64,000 nt of DNA from Aeromonas sobria (GCF_000820145.1 NZ_CDBW01000004.1:79890-143889); one strand, 5' to 3'. Positions 1-11,975 are shown, counted from the stretch's first letter. The notes: generated from the letters alone by a model not told the origin. Numbers and translations: made by a program.

Positions 1-208
1 TCTTGCCCTCATCCTTCTCGTAAATGCCGAACAGGCACTTGAGCAGGGTGGATTTTCCCGCTCCGTTCTCGCCCATCAACGCATGCACAGAATGAGGACG
101 GACCCGTAAATTGACATTATCGAGTGCCTTGACGCCGGGAAAGCTCTTACTGACGTCAATCATCTCCAACAGCCATTCTGATTGTTGCTGTGTTGTCATA
201 TCAGCCAT
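1..208 (-). CDS. mglA: Galactose/methyl-galactoside ABC transporter ATP-binding protein MglA, N-terminal part
   Basis: Only the first 69 codons are present; the gene runs off the left edge of the window. The product is the ATPase that powers galactose and methyl-galactoside import with MglB and the permease MglC. The visible part reads [14 protein letters not shown] followed by the Walker A stretch GENGAGKST near residue 50, and it is nearly colinear with E. coli MglA. The start is taken as the ATG at 208; a second ATG at 199 is an alternative, and neither has a strong ribosome binding site. It lies 53 bp downstream of mglB on the same strand, separated by a terminator-like hairpin, so its expression is probably lower than that of mglB. 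The family assignment is secure although the gene is partial. Confidence 0.93.
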   Translation of the reverse strand, partial: MADMTTQQQSEWLLEMIDVSKSFPGVKALDNVNLRVRPHSVHALMGENGAGKSTLLKCLFGIYEKDEGK

Positions 209-219
209 CACATCTGGTT

Positions 220-250
220 GAAAAAAGGGCAAGGGGATCGCCCTTGCCCT
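220..250 (-). terminator. Intercistronic hairpin between mglB and mglA
   Basis: On the minus strand a 10-bp perfect stem (AGGGCAAGGG paired with CCCTTGCCCT, 5-nt loop) is followed directly by six T residues. This is a complete intrinsic terminator placed between the binding-protein gene and the ATPase gene. It probably terminates most transcripts and so keeps the binding protein in excess. The structure is seen directly; the attenuating role is inferred. Confidence 0.75.
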
Positions 251-261
251 GGAGGGGGGAA

Positions 262-1248
262 TTACTCGAATTGAGACAGGTTGTCTTTATCCACACCAAC
301 GTAGGCAACGCGCACCACCTTGTTGTCGATCTTCCAGTTGGTGCCTTCACCCGCCGCTTTGCCTTCAGCCAGGTTCTTGGTCAGCTCGAAGGTGGCTTTG
401 GCCTGGTTGGCCGCGTCGTTCAGCACGGTTCCCGCCATGGCGCCGCTCTTGACCATGGCCAGCGCTTCCGGCAGCGCATCGACGCCGAACACCGGAATGG
501 CGCTCTTACCCTGGGCTTTCAGTGACTCGACTGCGCCCATTGCCATACCGTCGTTATTGGCGATGACCACTTCGATCTTGTTGGCGTTGGGGCCGGAGAT
601 CCAGGCATCCATCTTGTCTTTGGCCATGGCGGTATCCCACATACCGGTATCCATGTGCAGCTGCTCCGTCTTGAAGCCACCATCATTCAGGGTCTTGATG
701 ACATAGGAGGTACGGGCTTCTGCATCCGGGTGGCCCGGCTCGCCCTTGAGCAGCACGAACTGGATCACGCCATCCTTGTTCAGATCCCACTCCGGATGAG
801 CTTTCCAGTGTTTGGCAATCAGCTGACCCTGGATGATCCCTGACTCCTTGGAGTCAGTGCCCACGTAGTAGGCCTTGTCATAACTGGCCAGATCGGTAGC
901 GCTCGGCTCCTTGTTGTAGAACACCACCGGGATATCTTCACCGCGGGCCTTCTCGATCACCACAGGGGCGGCAGCGGGGTCAACCAGGTTGATGGCCAGC
1001 GCCTTCACCCCTTTGGCCAGCAGCACGTCGATCTGGTCGTTCTGCTTGGACTGGTCGTTCTGGGAGTCATTCATCAGCAGCTCAACCCCGGGGTTGGCCG
1101 CCGCTTCCTTCTCGATCGCCTTACGCACGACCGCCATGAAGTTGTCATCGTATTTGTAGACAGTTACCCCGATGCGGGTGTCAGCCTGAGCATTGGCACC
1201 AGCCATCATGCCCATCAGCAGGGCGGCAACTGTGGTCAGTTTTTTCAT
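262..1248 (-). CDS. mglB: Galactose/glucose-binding periplasmic protein MglB
   Basis: This is the periplasmic binding protein that delivers D-galactose and D-glucose to the MglAC importer and, in enterics, to the Trg chemoreceptor. The 328-residue product starts [17 protein letters not shown] and has a Sec signal peptide that probably ends at ANAQA, ahead of the mature start DTRIGV. The sugar-binding and calcium-loop region (DLNKDGVIQ, the EF-hand-like loop of this family) is visible in the middle. The ATG at 1248 is chosen over an upstream in-frame ATG at 1302 because GGAGCACACATA precedes it and it begins the signal peptide. It is the first gene of mglB-mglA, and a GalR-type operator lies about 110 bp upstream. 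Confidence 0.96.
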   Translation of the reverse strand: MKKLTTVAALLMGMMAGANAQADTRIGVTVYKYDDNFMAVVRKAIEKEAAANPGVELLMNDSQNDQSKQNDQIDVLLAKGVKALAINLVDPAAAPVVIEKARGEDIPVVFYNKEPSATDLASYDKAYYVGTDSKESGIIQGQLIAKHWKAHPEWDLNKDGVIQFVLLKGEPGHPDAEARTSYVIKTLNDGGFKTEQLHMDTGMWDTAMAKDKMDAWISGPNANKIEVVIANNDGMAMGAVESLKAQGKSAIPVFGVDALPEALAMVKSGAMAGTVLNDAANQAKATFELTKNLAEGKAAGEGTNWKIDNKVVRVAYVGVDKDNLSQFE

Positions 1249-1339
1249 TATGTGTGCTCCGATGTGTCTATCTGTGTTGTAGGGTGGCGAGCAATTGAAC
1301 AATCGCCTATCAATGTAATCAGTTTGTTGTCATTTCTTC

Positions 1340-1355
1340 TGTGATCATGACGACA
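1340..1355. promoter_or_regulatory. Possible CRP site upstream of mglB
   Basis: TGTGATCATGACGACA keeps one perfect CRP half-site (TGTGA) and a degenerate second half at the correct 6-bp spacing. It lies beside the GalR-type operator. CRP activation of mgl is established in E. coli; here the site is only a sequence match. Confidence 0.35.
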
Positions 1356-1357
1356 AA

Positions 1358-1373
1358 ATGAAAACGATTACAC
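1358..1373. promoter_or_regulatory. GalR/GalS-type operator upstream of mglB
   Basis: ATGAAAACGATTACAC matches the GalR/GalS operator pattern GTGNAANCGNTTNCAC at every fixed position except the first. The same element recurs at 4633 and 5857, next to lacZ and galR/galE, which supports its being a real operator for the LacI-family repressor encoded at 4743-5750. Confidence 0.8.
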
Positions 1374-1493
1374 TCTGTTACACTGCGTCTTTTTATTTAT
1401 TTTTCAAATGCATACAAACAAAAACAAGAATTGAGACTCAAGCAACCCCTTTTCATAATGGGCCAGTCGTTACCGGCCTGTTGTCAAAACGGT

Positions 1494-4553
<3,060 letters not shown>

Positions 4554-4613
4554 TCACTCTCTCCCCGCAGATTAGAAAACGTATGCAGTCTAGAGAAGTA
4601 TGGCGCAGGGAAC

Positions 4614-4629
4614 GGCGATCTCGCTCACA
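4614..4629. promoter_or_regulatory. Weak CRP-like site upstream of lacZ
   Basis: On the minus strand TGTGAGCGAGATCGCC has one perfect TGTGA half-site and three of five matches in the other half, at 6-bp spacing, about 60 bp upstream of the lacZ start. It is a low-confidence match, recorded because CRP control of lac genes is well known. Confidence 0.25.
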
Positions 4630-4632
4630 CAG

Positions 4633-4648
4633 ATGTAAACGATTACAC
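4633..4648. promoter_or_regulatory. GalR/GalS-type operator upstream of lacZ
   Basis: ATGTAAACGATTACAC differs from the ideal palindrome GTGTAAACGTTTACAC at only two positions. It lies 80 bp upstream of the lacZ start, in the 189-bp gap between galR (which ends at 4743) and lacZ. The spacing puts it in promoter range for lacZ. Confidence 0.8.
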
Positions 4649-4742
4649 TCATTTTGTTAAGTAAAACGGAGTAAAAATGATTAAAAACCAGTAAAACAAT
4701 AAACAGGCAGGAAATGGCCCCGAACAGGGCCACAACAGGGGG

Positions 4743-5750
4743 CTATCCGGCCCGAACCGGTGCCACCGAGTGACGATTGATCAGGGTCGGGGTATAGATC
4801 CGGCTCTGGGTCGCCTCGCTCTCCCCTGCCGCCAGCTGAATCGCCAGCTTGGCCGCCTGGGCCGCCATCAATTCGATGGGGTAACGCATGGTTGAGAGTT
4901 TGGGTCTCAGGTATCTGGCATAGATGATGTCATCGAAGCCCACTACCGAGACCTCTTCCGGCACCCGCAGACCGTTATCTGCCAACACCGAGATAACACC
5001 GGCGGCCATGGCATCGTTATAAGCAACCACCGCGGTCACCTTGAGCCCCTTGGCCAGCAGGTTGAGCATGGCGCGCTCGCCACCCTCCTCGTTGGGAGTG
5101 CCGCTCTCGATAAGCTCCGCATCGGCAGCCAGACCCGCCGCCATCAGCCCGTCCTGATAGCCTTGCAGGCGCAAGGTGGCATCCTCGATGGCATGGTCCG
5201 AGCTGATAAAGGCGATATGGCGGTGGCCCAAGTCAATCAGATGACGGGTCGCCGTGGCCGCCCCCAGCCGGTTATTGAGGGAGATACAGCGCCCCTTGAG
5301 GGCCGGAATATCGCGGTTAATCAGCACCATACCCGGCACCCGATTGGCGTAGTCACAAAGCACCTCGTCACTGAGGGCCTTGCTGTGCACCACCAGCGCC
5401 TCGCAGCGCTTGCCGATCAGCAGCTCGATCGCTTCGCGCTCCTGACGTGCCTTGTGAAAACCGTTACCCATCAGCAGGTGAAGGTTCTGCTCTACCGCTA
5501 CCGCCGAGACCCCCTTAACCAGTGCACCAAAGAAGGGATCCGCCACGTCACCCACCACCACTCCCATGGTATCGCAAGTCTGGCTCACCAGTGCCCGCGC
5601 GTTGGCGTTGGGGGTGTAGCCCAGCTCGGCCATGGCTTTCTGTACCACCTCGCGAGACGCGGCGCTGGCCTTGGGTGAGTTGTTCATCACCCGTGAAACC
5701 GTTGCCACTGACACATTGGCCAAACGGGCGACATCCTTGATGGTGCTCAT
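4743..5750 (-). CDS. galR: GalR/GalS-type LacI-family transcriptional repressor
   Basis: This 335-residue LacI-family repressor is probably relieved by galactose. Its N-terminal helix-turn-helix and hinge (MSTIKDVARLANVSVATVSR, then NNSPKAS and GYTPNANARALVSQT) match E. coli GalR and GalS almost residue for residue. The periplasmic-binding-like core includes VVGDVADPFFGALVKGV and ends in TLINRHSVAP. The start is taken at the ATG at 5750 by family alignment; an in-frame ATG at 5765 is possible. It is divergent from galETKM, with a perfect palindromic operator between them that suggests autoregulation. Whether it is closer to GalR or GalS cannot be settled here. Confidence 0.93.
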   Translation of the reverse strand: MSTIKDVARLANVSVATVSRVMNNSPKASAASREVVQKAMAELGYTPNANARALVSQTCDTMGVVVGDVADPFFGALVKGVSAVAVEQNLHLLMGNGFHKARQEREAIELLIGKRCEALVVHSKALSDEVLCDYANRVPGMVLINRDIPALKGRCISLNNRLGAATATRHLIDLGHRHIAFISSDHAIEDATLRLQGYQDGLMAAGLAADAELIESGTPNEEGGERAMLNLLAKGLKVTAVVAYNDAMAAGVISVLADNGLRVPEEVSVVGFDDIIYARYLRPKLSTMRYPIELMAAQAAKLAIQLAAGESEATQSRIYTPTLINRHSVAPVRAG

Positions 5751-5856
5751 GCTGTTTTCACTCATTTCACAGTGCAATAGAGCTGCATTATAACGAGCAA
5801 ACCCTTTAAAAACAGTGATGAAGAACATATGTGCAGCCATGGCCATTTCGAAATGA

Positions 5857-5872
5857 GTGTAATCGTTTACAC
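5857..5872. promoter_or_regulatory. GalR/GalS operator between galR and galE
   Basis: GTGTAATCGTTTACAC satisfies every fixed position of the GalR/GalS operator. It is centred 79 bp upstream of the galE start and in the leader of the divergent galR, so it can serve both promoters. It is the best of the three operators in this block. Confidence 0.88.
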
Positions 5873-5950
5873 AATTTTGCAAGCAAGTTCACAGTTTGGT
5901 CGCTCCCCCCTCGCTAGACTCCTTTCAGACACTTTTCAGTGGAGAGCAAA

Positions 5951-6964
5951 ATGAACGTTCTGGTCACCGGCGGCTGCGGATATATCGGCAGCCACACCTG
6001 TCTGGCCCTGCAAGCGGCAGGCATGAACCCCGTGGTGGTCGATAACCTCGGCAACAGCAAGCGCAGTGTACTGACGCGGATCGCCGCCATCAGCGGTCAG
6101 GAGCCCGCATTCTATCAGGGGGATATTCGCGATCCCGCCCTGCTGGATCGGATCTTCGCCGAGCAGCAGATCGACGCAGTGATCCACTTTGCCGCCCTCA
6201 AAGCGGTCGGCGAGTCGACCCGCATTCCACTGGATTACTACGAGAATAACCTGAGCGGCACCCTCACCCTGCTGCAGGCGATGAAACGGGCCGGGGTGCA
6301 CAATCTGGTGTTCAGCTCCTCGGCCACCGTCTATGGCGATCCCGCCAGCCTGCCGATCCGCGAGGATTTCCCCCGCAGCGCCACCAACCCCTACGGACGA
6401 TCCAAGCTGATCATCGAGGAAATCCTCGAAGATCTGCAGCTGGCCGAGTCCCACTGGAGCATGACCCTGCTGCGTTACTTCAATCCGGTCGGCGCCCATG
6501 AATCGGGCACCATGGGGGAAGACCCGCAGGGCATCCCCAACAATCTCATGCCATTTTTGACCCAGGTGGCCATCGACCGTCGCGACTGTCTCTCGGTCTT
6601 TGGAAACGATTACCCCACCCCGGACGGCACCGGTGTGCGCGACTACATCCACGTAATGGATCTCGCCGAAGGTCACGTCAAGGCACTGCAACACTGCGCC
6701 AACAAGGGTGGCGTGCACACCTACAACCTGGGCACCGGTCAGGGCCAGAGCGTGTTGCAGCTGGTCGCCGCCTTCTCCAATGCCTGCGGCAAGCCGCTGC
6801 CGTTTCGCATCGAACCGCGCCGCCCGGGCGACATCGCCGCCTGCTGGGCCGATCCGGCCAAGGCAGAGCGCGAGCTGGGCTGGCAGGCGACCCGAGATAT
6901 CGACGCCATGTGCGCCGACAGCTGGCGCTGGCAATCGGCCAACCCGAATGGTTACGAGGAGTAG
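5951..6964 (+). CDS. galE: UDP-glucose 4-epimerase GalE
   Basis: The enzyme interconverts UDP-galactose and UDP-glucose, using tightly bound NAD. It serves the Leloir pathway and supplies UDP-galactose for cell-surface sugars. The product has 337 residues (E. coli 338). The Rossmann motif GGCGYIGSH starts at residue 7, the catalytic serine is in FSSSATVYG (S124), and the YxxxK pair is Y148 and K152 in NPYGRSK. The start is the ATG at 5951, preceded by GGAGAG at 5941. It is the first gene of galE-galT-galK-galM, and the galE-galT gap is 56 bp. Confidence 0.97.
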   Translation: MNVLVTGGCGYIGSHTCLALQAAGMNPVVVDNLGNSKRSVLTRIAAISGQEPAFYQGDIRDPALLDRIFAEQQIDAVIHFAALKAVGESTRIPLDYYENNLSGTLTLLQAMKRAGVHNLVFSSSATVYGDPASLPIREDFPRSATNPYGRSKLIIEEILEDLQLAESHWSMTLLRYFNPVGAHESGTMGEDPQGIPNNLMPFLTQVAIDRRDCLSVFGNDYPTPDGTGVRDYIHVMDLAEGHVKALQHCANKGGVHTYNLGTGQGQSVLQLVAAFSNACGKPLPFRIEPRRPGDIAACWADPAKAERELGWQATRDIDAMCADSWRWQSANPNGYEE

Positions 6965-7020
6965 GCACTCCTGCTCCCCGTTAATAAACGACTATTTTTT
7001 CAATATCTTATTCAGGAGAG

Positions 7021-8082
7021 ATGATGTTCAACCCCGTCGATCATCCCCATCGCCGCTTCAACCCGCTGACCGGTCAGTATGTGCTGGTCTCCCCCCACCG
7101 GGCCAAGCGCCCCTGGCAGGGACAGGTGGAGAAGGTGAGTCAGGCCCCCAAACAGGCCCACGATCCCGACTGCTTCCTCTGCGCGGGCAACACCCGGGTC
7201 ACCGCTGACATCAACCCCGACTACAAGGGCACCTTCGTTTTTACCAACGACTTCGCCGCCCTGATGCAGGATACCCCGGCCGCCGACAACGCAGGGGACC
7301 CCCTGCTGAAGCTGGAAGCCGCCCGCGGCACCAGCCGGGTCATCTGCTTCTCGCCAAATCACGGCAAGACCCTGCCCGAGCTGCCGCAGCCCGCCATCGA
7401 AGGGGTGATCACCACCTGGATGGATCAGGTCGCCGAGCTGTCGGCCCAGTGGCAGTGGGTGCAGGTCTTTGAAAACAAAGGGGCCGTCATGGGCTGCTCC
7501 AACCCGCACCCCCACGGCCAGATCTGGGGCAGCGACTTCCTGCCCAACGAGATCGCCCGTGAAGAGCAGCACCAGCGCGACTGGCTGGCCGAACATGGCC
7601 GCCCCATGCTGCTGGAGTATGTGGAGCGGGAGCTGGCGGATCGCTCGCGCATCGTGGTGGAGACCGAACACTGGCTCGCCGTGGTCCCCTTCTGGGCTGC
7701 CTGGCCGTTCGAAACCCTGTTGCTGCCCAAGGCGCACGTCCCCTCCATGCTCAACCTGACCAAGGCCCAGCAACAGGATCTGGCGGTGGCGCTCAAGGAG
7801 CTCACCAGCCGCTACGACAACCTGTTCGAGTGCAGCTTCCCCTACTCCATGGGCTGGCACTTTGCGCCGCCCAAATCGGATTGCCCCGAGGCATGGCAGT
7901 TGCACGCCCACTTCTATCCGCCCCTGCTGCGCTCCGCCACCGTGCGCAAATTCATGGTGGGCTTCGAGATGCTGGCAGAGACCCAGCGCGACCTTACCCC
8001 CGAGCAGGCTGCCGAACGGCTGCGTGCCCTGAGCCCCATTCACTACAACCAGACCAGCCACACCAATGAGGAGGCCCTATGA
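7021..8082 (+). CDS. galT: Galactose-1-phosphate uridylyltransferase GalT
   Basis: It transfers UMP from UDP-glucose to galactose-1-phosphate through a uridylyl-histidine intermediate. The product has 353 residues (E. coli 348). The zinc-site cysteines are in CFLCAGN near residue 52, and the active-site HPH is in [11 protein letters not shown] (H163-P164-H165, with the second histidine as nucleophile). Two consecutive ATG codons begin the reading frame, with AGGAGAG immediately upstream. The 3' end overlaps galK by 4 bp (ATGA), so the two are probably translationally coupled. Confidence 0.97.
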   Translation: MMFNPVDHPHRRFNPLTGQYVLVSPHRAKRPWQGQVEKVSQAPKQAHDPDCFLCAGNTRVTADINPDYKGTFVFTNDFAALMQDTPAADNAGDPLLKLEAARGTSRVICFSPNHGKTLPELPQPAIEGVITTWMDQVAELSAQWQWVQVFENKGAVMGCSNPHPHGQIWGSDFLPNEIAREEQHQRDWLAEHGRPMLLEYVERELADRSRIVVETEHWLAVVPFWAAWPFETLLLPKAHVPSMLNLTKAQQQDLAVALKELTSRYDNLFECSFPYSMGWHFAPPKSDCPEAWQLHAHFYPPLLRSATVRKFMVGFEMLAETQRDLTPEQAAERLRALSPIHYNQTSHTNEEAL

Positions 8083-9227
8083 CCCCCAGCCAACGCGTCA
8101 GCACCGTTTTTGCCGAGCAATTTGCCAAAAAGCCCGACCTGCTGGTGCGCGCCCCCGGTCGCGTCAACCTCATAGGTGAACATACCGACTACAACGACGG
8201 CTTCGTGCTGCCTTGCGCCATCGACTACGAGACCTGCGTCGCCATCGGCCTGCGCGATGACCAGCTGGTGCAGGTGATCGCCGCTGACTACGACAACCAG
8301 CGCGACCAGTTCGACCTCGACCAGCCCATTGAGCACCACGCCGACCAGCGCTGGAGCGACTACATCCGCGGCGTGGTGAAATATCTACAAGCCCGTGGTT
8401 ATGCCCTGCGCGGCCTTGATCTGGTGGTTTCCGGCAACGTGCCGCAGGGTGCGGGCCTCTCCTCCTCCGCCTCGCTGGAAGTGGCCATCGGCCAGGCCTT
8501 CAAAGAGGCGCTGGGGCTAGACATCACTCAGGCCGAGATCGCCCTCAACGGCCAGCAAGCGGAGAACAAGTTCGTCGGCTGCAACTGCGGCATCATGGAT
8601 CAGATGATCTCCGCCAGCGGCAAAACCGATCATGCCCTGCTGCTCGACTGCCGCTCGCTGGAGACCCGCCTCATCCCCATGCCAGCGGATCTGGCGGTGC
8701 TGATCGTCAACTCCAACATGCGCCGTGGTCTGGTGGACAGCGAATACAACACCCGTCGCCAACAGTGCGAGACCGCCGCCCGTCACTACGGGGTCAAGGC
8801 ACTGCGCGACCTGGATCTGGCCGGTCTGGAAGCGGGCAAAGCCGGGCTGGATGAGGCCTGTTACCGCCGTGCCCGCCACGTGGTCGGCGAAAATGCTCGT
8901 ACCCTGGCGGCAGCCGATGCGCTGGCCAGCCACGATCTGACCCGCCTCGGCGAGCTGATGGCCGAGTCACACGCCGCCATGCGCGATGACTTCGAGATCA
9001 CCGTGCCCGCCATCGACGGTCTGGTGGAGATCATCAAGGCCAGGATCGGCACCGATGGCGGCGTGCGGATGACCGGTGGCGGCTTCGGCGGCTGTGTGGT
9101 CGCCCTGCTGCGCCCCGAGAAAGTGGCTGAGGTGATCGCCGCCGTCGAGGCAGAGTACCCTGCTATCTCAGGCCGCAAGGCTGACTGCTACGTCTGCCGC
9201 GCCAGCGCGGGGGCGGGAAAACTATGA
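8079..9227 (+). CDS. galK: Galactokinase GalK
   Basis: It phosphorylates alpha-D-galactose with ATP to galactose-1-phosphate. At 382 residues it has exactly the E. coli GalK length. The GHMP-kinase motifs are visible in order: the galactokinase signature [19 protein letters not shown] near residue 24, the phosphate loop [13 protein letters not shown], the catalytic aspartate in CGIMDQM, and the C-terminal [12 protein letters not shown]. It starts inside galT through an ATGA overlap. Its own stop overlaps the ATG of a short ORF whose end resembles the GalK tail ([12 protein letters not shown] here), described in the next entry. Confidence 0.97.
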   Translation: MTPSQRVSTVFAEQFAKKPDLLVRAPGRVNLIGEHTDYNDGFVLPCAIDYETCVAIGLRDDQLVQVIAADYDNQRDQFDLDQPIEHHADQRWSDYIRGVVKYLQARGYALRGLDLVVSGNVPQGAGLSSSASLEVAIGQAFKEALGLDITQAEIALNGQQAENKFVGCNCGIMDQMISASGKTDHALLLDCRSLETRLIPMPADLAVLIVNSNMRRGLVDSEYNTRRQQCETAARHYGVKALRDLDLAGLEAGKAGLDEACYRRARHVVGENARTLAAADALASHDLTRLGELMAESHAAMRDDFEITVPAIDGLVEIIKARIGTDGGVRMTGGGFGGCVVALLRPEKVAEVIAAVEAEYPAISGRKADCYVCRASAGAGKL

Positions 9228-9295
9228 GCCCATTTATGATGCAGGCCGACGGCTACGTCTACCGGATCGGCAACACAGGTGCAGGCAAGTTATGA
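9224..9295 (+). CDS. 23-codon mini-ORF bridging galK and galM; apparent remnant of a junction duplication
   Basis: The frame overlaps the galK stop (ATGA at 9224) and the galM start (ATGA at 9292). The deduced peptide starts MSPF, like galM (MSSAMTPF) with four residues missing. It ends [16 protein letters not shown], which aligns with the GalK C-terminus [15 protein letters not shown] with one extra codon. The shape is start of the downstream gene followed by end of the upstream gene, which is what a tandem duplication across the galK/galM junction would give. Translation is unproven. The conserved coupling at both ends suggests it is tolerated as a reinitiation bridge. No function is claimed for the peptide. 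Confidence 0.55.
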   Translation: MSPFMMQADGYVYRIGNTGAGKL

Positions 9296-10281
9296 GCAGC
9301 GCCATGACCCCATTCGAGCTGGAAAACGAGGAGGGGCTGCGCCTGCGCGGCCTCGATTTTGGCGCCACCCTCACCTCCCTCACCCTGCTGGTAGCGGGCC
9401 AGCGCCGTGAAGTGCTGCTGGGCTGTGCCGACGACGCCTATCCCACCCAGCAGGTGTGGCTGGGGGCGGTGGCAGGGCGCTTTGCCAACCGCATTGGCGG
9501 CGCCGAGCTGGTGCGCGCTGGCGAGCGCTGGCCGCTGGATGCCAATCAGGCACCCAACTGCCTGCATGGCGGGCAGGCAGGCTTTCATCGTCAGCGCTGG
9601 CAGATCAAGGAGCTGGAGGCGGATCGGGTCAAGCTGATGTTGCTCTCCCGAGCGGGGGATCAGGGCTTTCCCGGCAATCTGCGGGTAACGCTGGAGTACC
9701 GGCTGGAGCAGAGCGATCTGGTGGTCGATTTTATGGCCAGCACGGATGCAGCGACCCCGGTCAGCCTCACCAGCCACACCTACTTCAATCTCGATGAGAA
9801 CTCGGACGGTAGCGATGTGCGTGACCACCTCATCAGCATTAATGCCGACCACTTTCTGCCCAGCGACCCGAGCGGTTTGCCGATCGCCATCACTCCGGTG
9901 GAGGGGCCATTCGATCTACGCCACGAACGCCTTGTCGGCCAGGATTGGCTGAGCCATTCCCAGCAGCAACAGGCCAAGGGGTACGATCATGCCTTTGTGC
10001 TCAACGGCCCGACATCAGAATGGGCCGCTCGGGTGGTGTCGGGAGACAAGCAGCTGGCGATGGAGGTCTACACCAACCAGCCCTCGCTGCAGTTCTATAC
10101 CGGCAACTGGCTGACCAATACCCCGAACCGCAGCGGCCAGTCGCACCGGGATCACGACGGCTTCTGTCTTGAGGCGCAACAGCTGCCGGACAGCCCCAAT
10201 CGACCCGAGCTGGGCAACCCCTGGCTGCTGCCGGGCGGGCGTTATCACCACCAGACCCGCTACCGTTTTATCCGCGACTGA
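9292..10281 (+). CDS. galM: Aldose 1-epimerase (galactose mutarotase) GalM
   Basis: It converts beta-D-galactose to the alpha anomer used by galactokinase. The product has 329 residues, with the family motifs NRIGGAELV, NCLHGGQAGFHRQRW (first catalytic histidine), SLTSHTYFNLDE (second catalytic histidine) and the C-terminal region LQFYTGNWL and FCLEAQQLPDSPNRPELG, which holds the catalytic glutamate. It is the last gene of the gal operon and starts by ATGA overlap with the mini-ORF. A strong intrinsic terminator follows 58 bp downstream. Confidence 0.95.
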   Translation: MSSAMTPFELENEEGLRLRGLDFGATLTSLTLLVAGQRREVLLGCADDAYPTQQVWLGAVAGRFANRIGGAELVRAGERWPLDANQAPNCLHGGQAGFHRQRWQIKELEADRVKLMLLSRAGDQGFPGNLRVTLEYRLEQSDLVVDFMASTDAATPVSLTSHTYFNLDENSDGSDVRDHLISINADHFLPSDPSGLPIAITPVEGPFDLRHERLVGQDWLSHSQQQQAKGYDHAFVLNGPTSEWAARVVSGDKQLAMEVYTNQPSLQFYTGNWLTNTPNRSGQSHRDHDGFCLEAQQLPDSPNRPELGNPWLLPGGRYHHQTRYRFIRD

Positions 10282-10339
10282 CTTAAAGGTTTCACGATTT
10301 TTACATAGCCTCAGCAGTCACAATCGAGCAAGATAAGCC

Positions 10340-10368
10340 GCCCCGAATTCTCTGTCGGGGCTTTTTTT
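10340..10368 (+). terminator. Intrinsic terminator of the gal operon
   Basis: A 7-bp GC stem (GCCCCGA paired with TCGGGGC, 8-nt loop) is followed by seven T residues. It lies between galM and the uppP start. Confidence 0.88.
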
Positions 10369-10395
10369 GCATCAACGTAGCAAGGATTCTGTTCG

Positions 10396-11219
10396 ATGAC
10401 TGACACTTATAGCCTGCTGGTCGCCTTTATTCTGGGCGTCGTCGAGGGGCTGACCGAGTTTCTCCCCGTCTCCTCCACCGGCCACATGATTATCGTCGGC
10501 CATCTGCTGGGCTTTGAAGGGCCCAAGGCCGCCACCTTCGAAGTGGTGATCCAGCTTGGCTCCATTCTCGCCGTGGTCGCCGTCTTCTGGCGCCGCCTGT
10601 TTGGCCTGATTGGCATCCACTTTGGTCAGAAGCCGTCTCAGGATCACGCCACCCTGTCGCTGGTCCACATCATCCTCGGCATGCTGCCTGCCATCGTCAT
10701 CGGCCTCGCCGTACACAGCTGGATCAAGGCCAACCTGTTTGGCCCGGAGACTGTGATGTACGCACTGGTGGCCGGGGGCATCTTGCTGATCATCGCCGAG
10801 AAGTGCCGCCCTGCCGTCACCGCCGAAACCCTGGATGACATCAGCTACAAACAGGCATTCGGTATCGGCCTGTTCCAGTGTCTGGCCCTGTGGCCCTGTG
10901 GCCCGGTTTCTCCCGCTCCGGCGCCACCATCAGTGGTGGCATGCTGATGGGGATCAGCCGTCACGCAGCCGCCGAGTTCTCCTTCCTCATGGCGGTGCCC
11001 ATGATGGTGGCGGCCAGCGGGCTGGATCTCTACAAGAGCCGCGACTTCCTCTCCATGGCCGACTTCCCGATGTTTGCGGTGGGCTTTATCACCGCCTTCG
11101 TGGTGGCAATGTTTGCGATCAAGACCTTCCTGGCCTTGATCCGCCGGATCGACTTTATCCCGTTCGCCATCTACCGCTTTATCGTGGCGTTCGCCGTCTA
11201 TCTGGTGTTTGTCGCCTGA
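10396..11219 (+). pseudogene. uppP: Undecaprenyl-diphosphatase UppP (BacA), frameshifted by an 8-bp tandem duplication
   Basis: Intact UppP is a polytopic membrane enzyme that recycles undecaprenyl pyrophosphate for peptidoglycan and O-antigen synthesis. The first frame (from ATG 10396) carries [15 protein letters not shown], typical of the family, and runs normally to FQCLALWP. It then goes out of frame and stops at 10947. The family sequence resumes in another frame at [18 protein letters not shown] and runs to 11219. The cause is a perfect direct repeat of CTGTGGCC at 10888-10903; removing one copy restores a 271-residue protein (E. coli 273). The break falls at the second signature motif, PGFSRSGAT, so neither fragment is likely to be active. 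Other C55-PP phosphatases could compensate. A sequencing or assembly error is possible but an 8-bp duplication is not a usual one. Confidence 0.85.
10888..10903 (+). repeat. 8-bp tandem duplication (CTGTGGCC x2) inside uppP
   Basis: Two adjacent perfect copies shift the uppP frame by two. Loss of one copy by slippage would restore the gene, so the mutation could revert. Confidence 0.9.
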
Positions 11220-11240
11220 CCGGCAGCCAGCAATGGAATG

Positions 11241-11268
11241 AAAAAAGGGACCAATTTGGTCCCTTTTT
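11241..11268. terminator. Bidirectional terminator between uppP and chrR
   Basis: The palindrome GGGACCAATTTGGTCCC is flanked by six A residues on one side and five T residues on the other, so it can terminate convergent transcription of uppP (plus) and chrR (minus). Confidence 0.85.
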
Positions 11269-11285
11269 CTATGGCGTCATTGTGC

Positions 11286-11975
11286 TCAGTAGAGGTGCTG
11301 GCTGATGCCGTTGAGCAGCCGCGACAATCCCTTGGTGAACTGCACCGGCGCATCCTGCACCGTGTAGCAGAGGCAGCCATCGGGCGTGTGCGGACTGTGG
11401 GAGTGGCTGGCATCGCGCCAGATAAAATCCCCCGCCTGATAACAGGTATCGCCATCCTGAATATTGCCCGCCAGCAGCAGGGTCAGCTCATAGCCCTGAT
11501 GGGTATGCTCAGGGATGCGACCACCCGCCTCGATATGGAGCAGGCTGGCGCGCGCGCCCATCTCGTCCAGCGGCAGACTCTGCTGACGAATGGCCCCGAT
11601 ATGGCGCCACTTGGGGGAGCGGTAGCGGGCCAGCACCCGCGGCAAACGGTAGGCGTGACCGGCCACCTCCAACTCGGTGGGCTGGGCTCGGGGCAGATCG
11701 ATAACGGGTGCGGCAACCGATTCGGGCTGCGCCAGAATATCCGCCAGCATGGCGTCAAATCCGGCGTCCAGCGCCACGTCATCGCGGGAGGCCAGCTCGG
11801 GCTCTGCTGGCGAGGCAAGATATTGCTGCGCCAGCTCCTCTTCGAATGTTTTCAGTCGGGCAGCGCAATCGGGGCAGAGTTCACAGTGGGCGGAGAGCCC
11901 CACCGCCAGCGGCAGAGGAAGCTCGTCGGCGGCGAAGGCGCGCAGCATAGGGTCGGTCGGATGGGCTTTAATCAT
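11286..11975 (-). CDS. chrR: ChrR-family anti-sigma factor with C-terminal cupin domain
   Basis: This 229-residue protein probably sequesters the sigma factor encoded just upstream. In Rhodobacter, ChrR holds RpoE inactive until singlet oxygen or related stress. The N-terminal zinc anti-sigma domain shows H5 and the cluster H30-x3-C34-x2-C37 (HCELCPDC), the same arrangement as the ChrR zinc ligands. The C-terminal half is a cupin (RIPEHTHQGYELTLLLAG, then GDFIWRDASHSHSPHT) with candidate metal-binding histidines. The start overlaps the sigma-factor stop by 8 bp, so the two are translationally coupled. The pairing and motifs make the assignment firm; the inducing signal in this organism is inferred. 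Confidence 0.88.
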   Translation of the reverse strand: MIKAHPTDPMLRAFAADELPLPLAVGLSAHCELCPDCAARLKTFEEELAQQYLASPAEPELASRDDVALDAGFDAMLADILAQPESVAAPVIDLPRAQPTELEVAGHAYRLPRVLARYRSPKWRHIGAIRQQSLPLDEMGARASLLHIEAGGRIPEHTHQGYELTLLLAGNIQDGDTCYQAGDFIWRDASHSHSPHTPDGCLCYTVQDAPVQFTKGLSRLLNGISQHLY

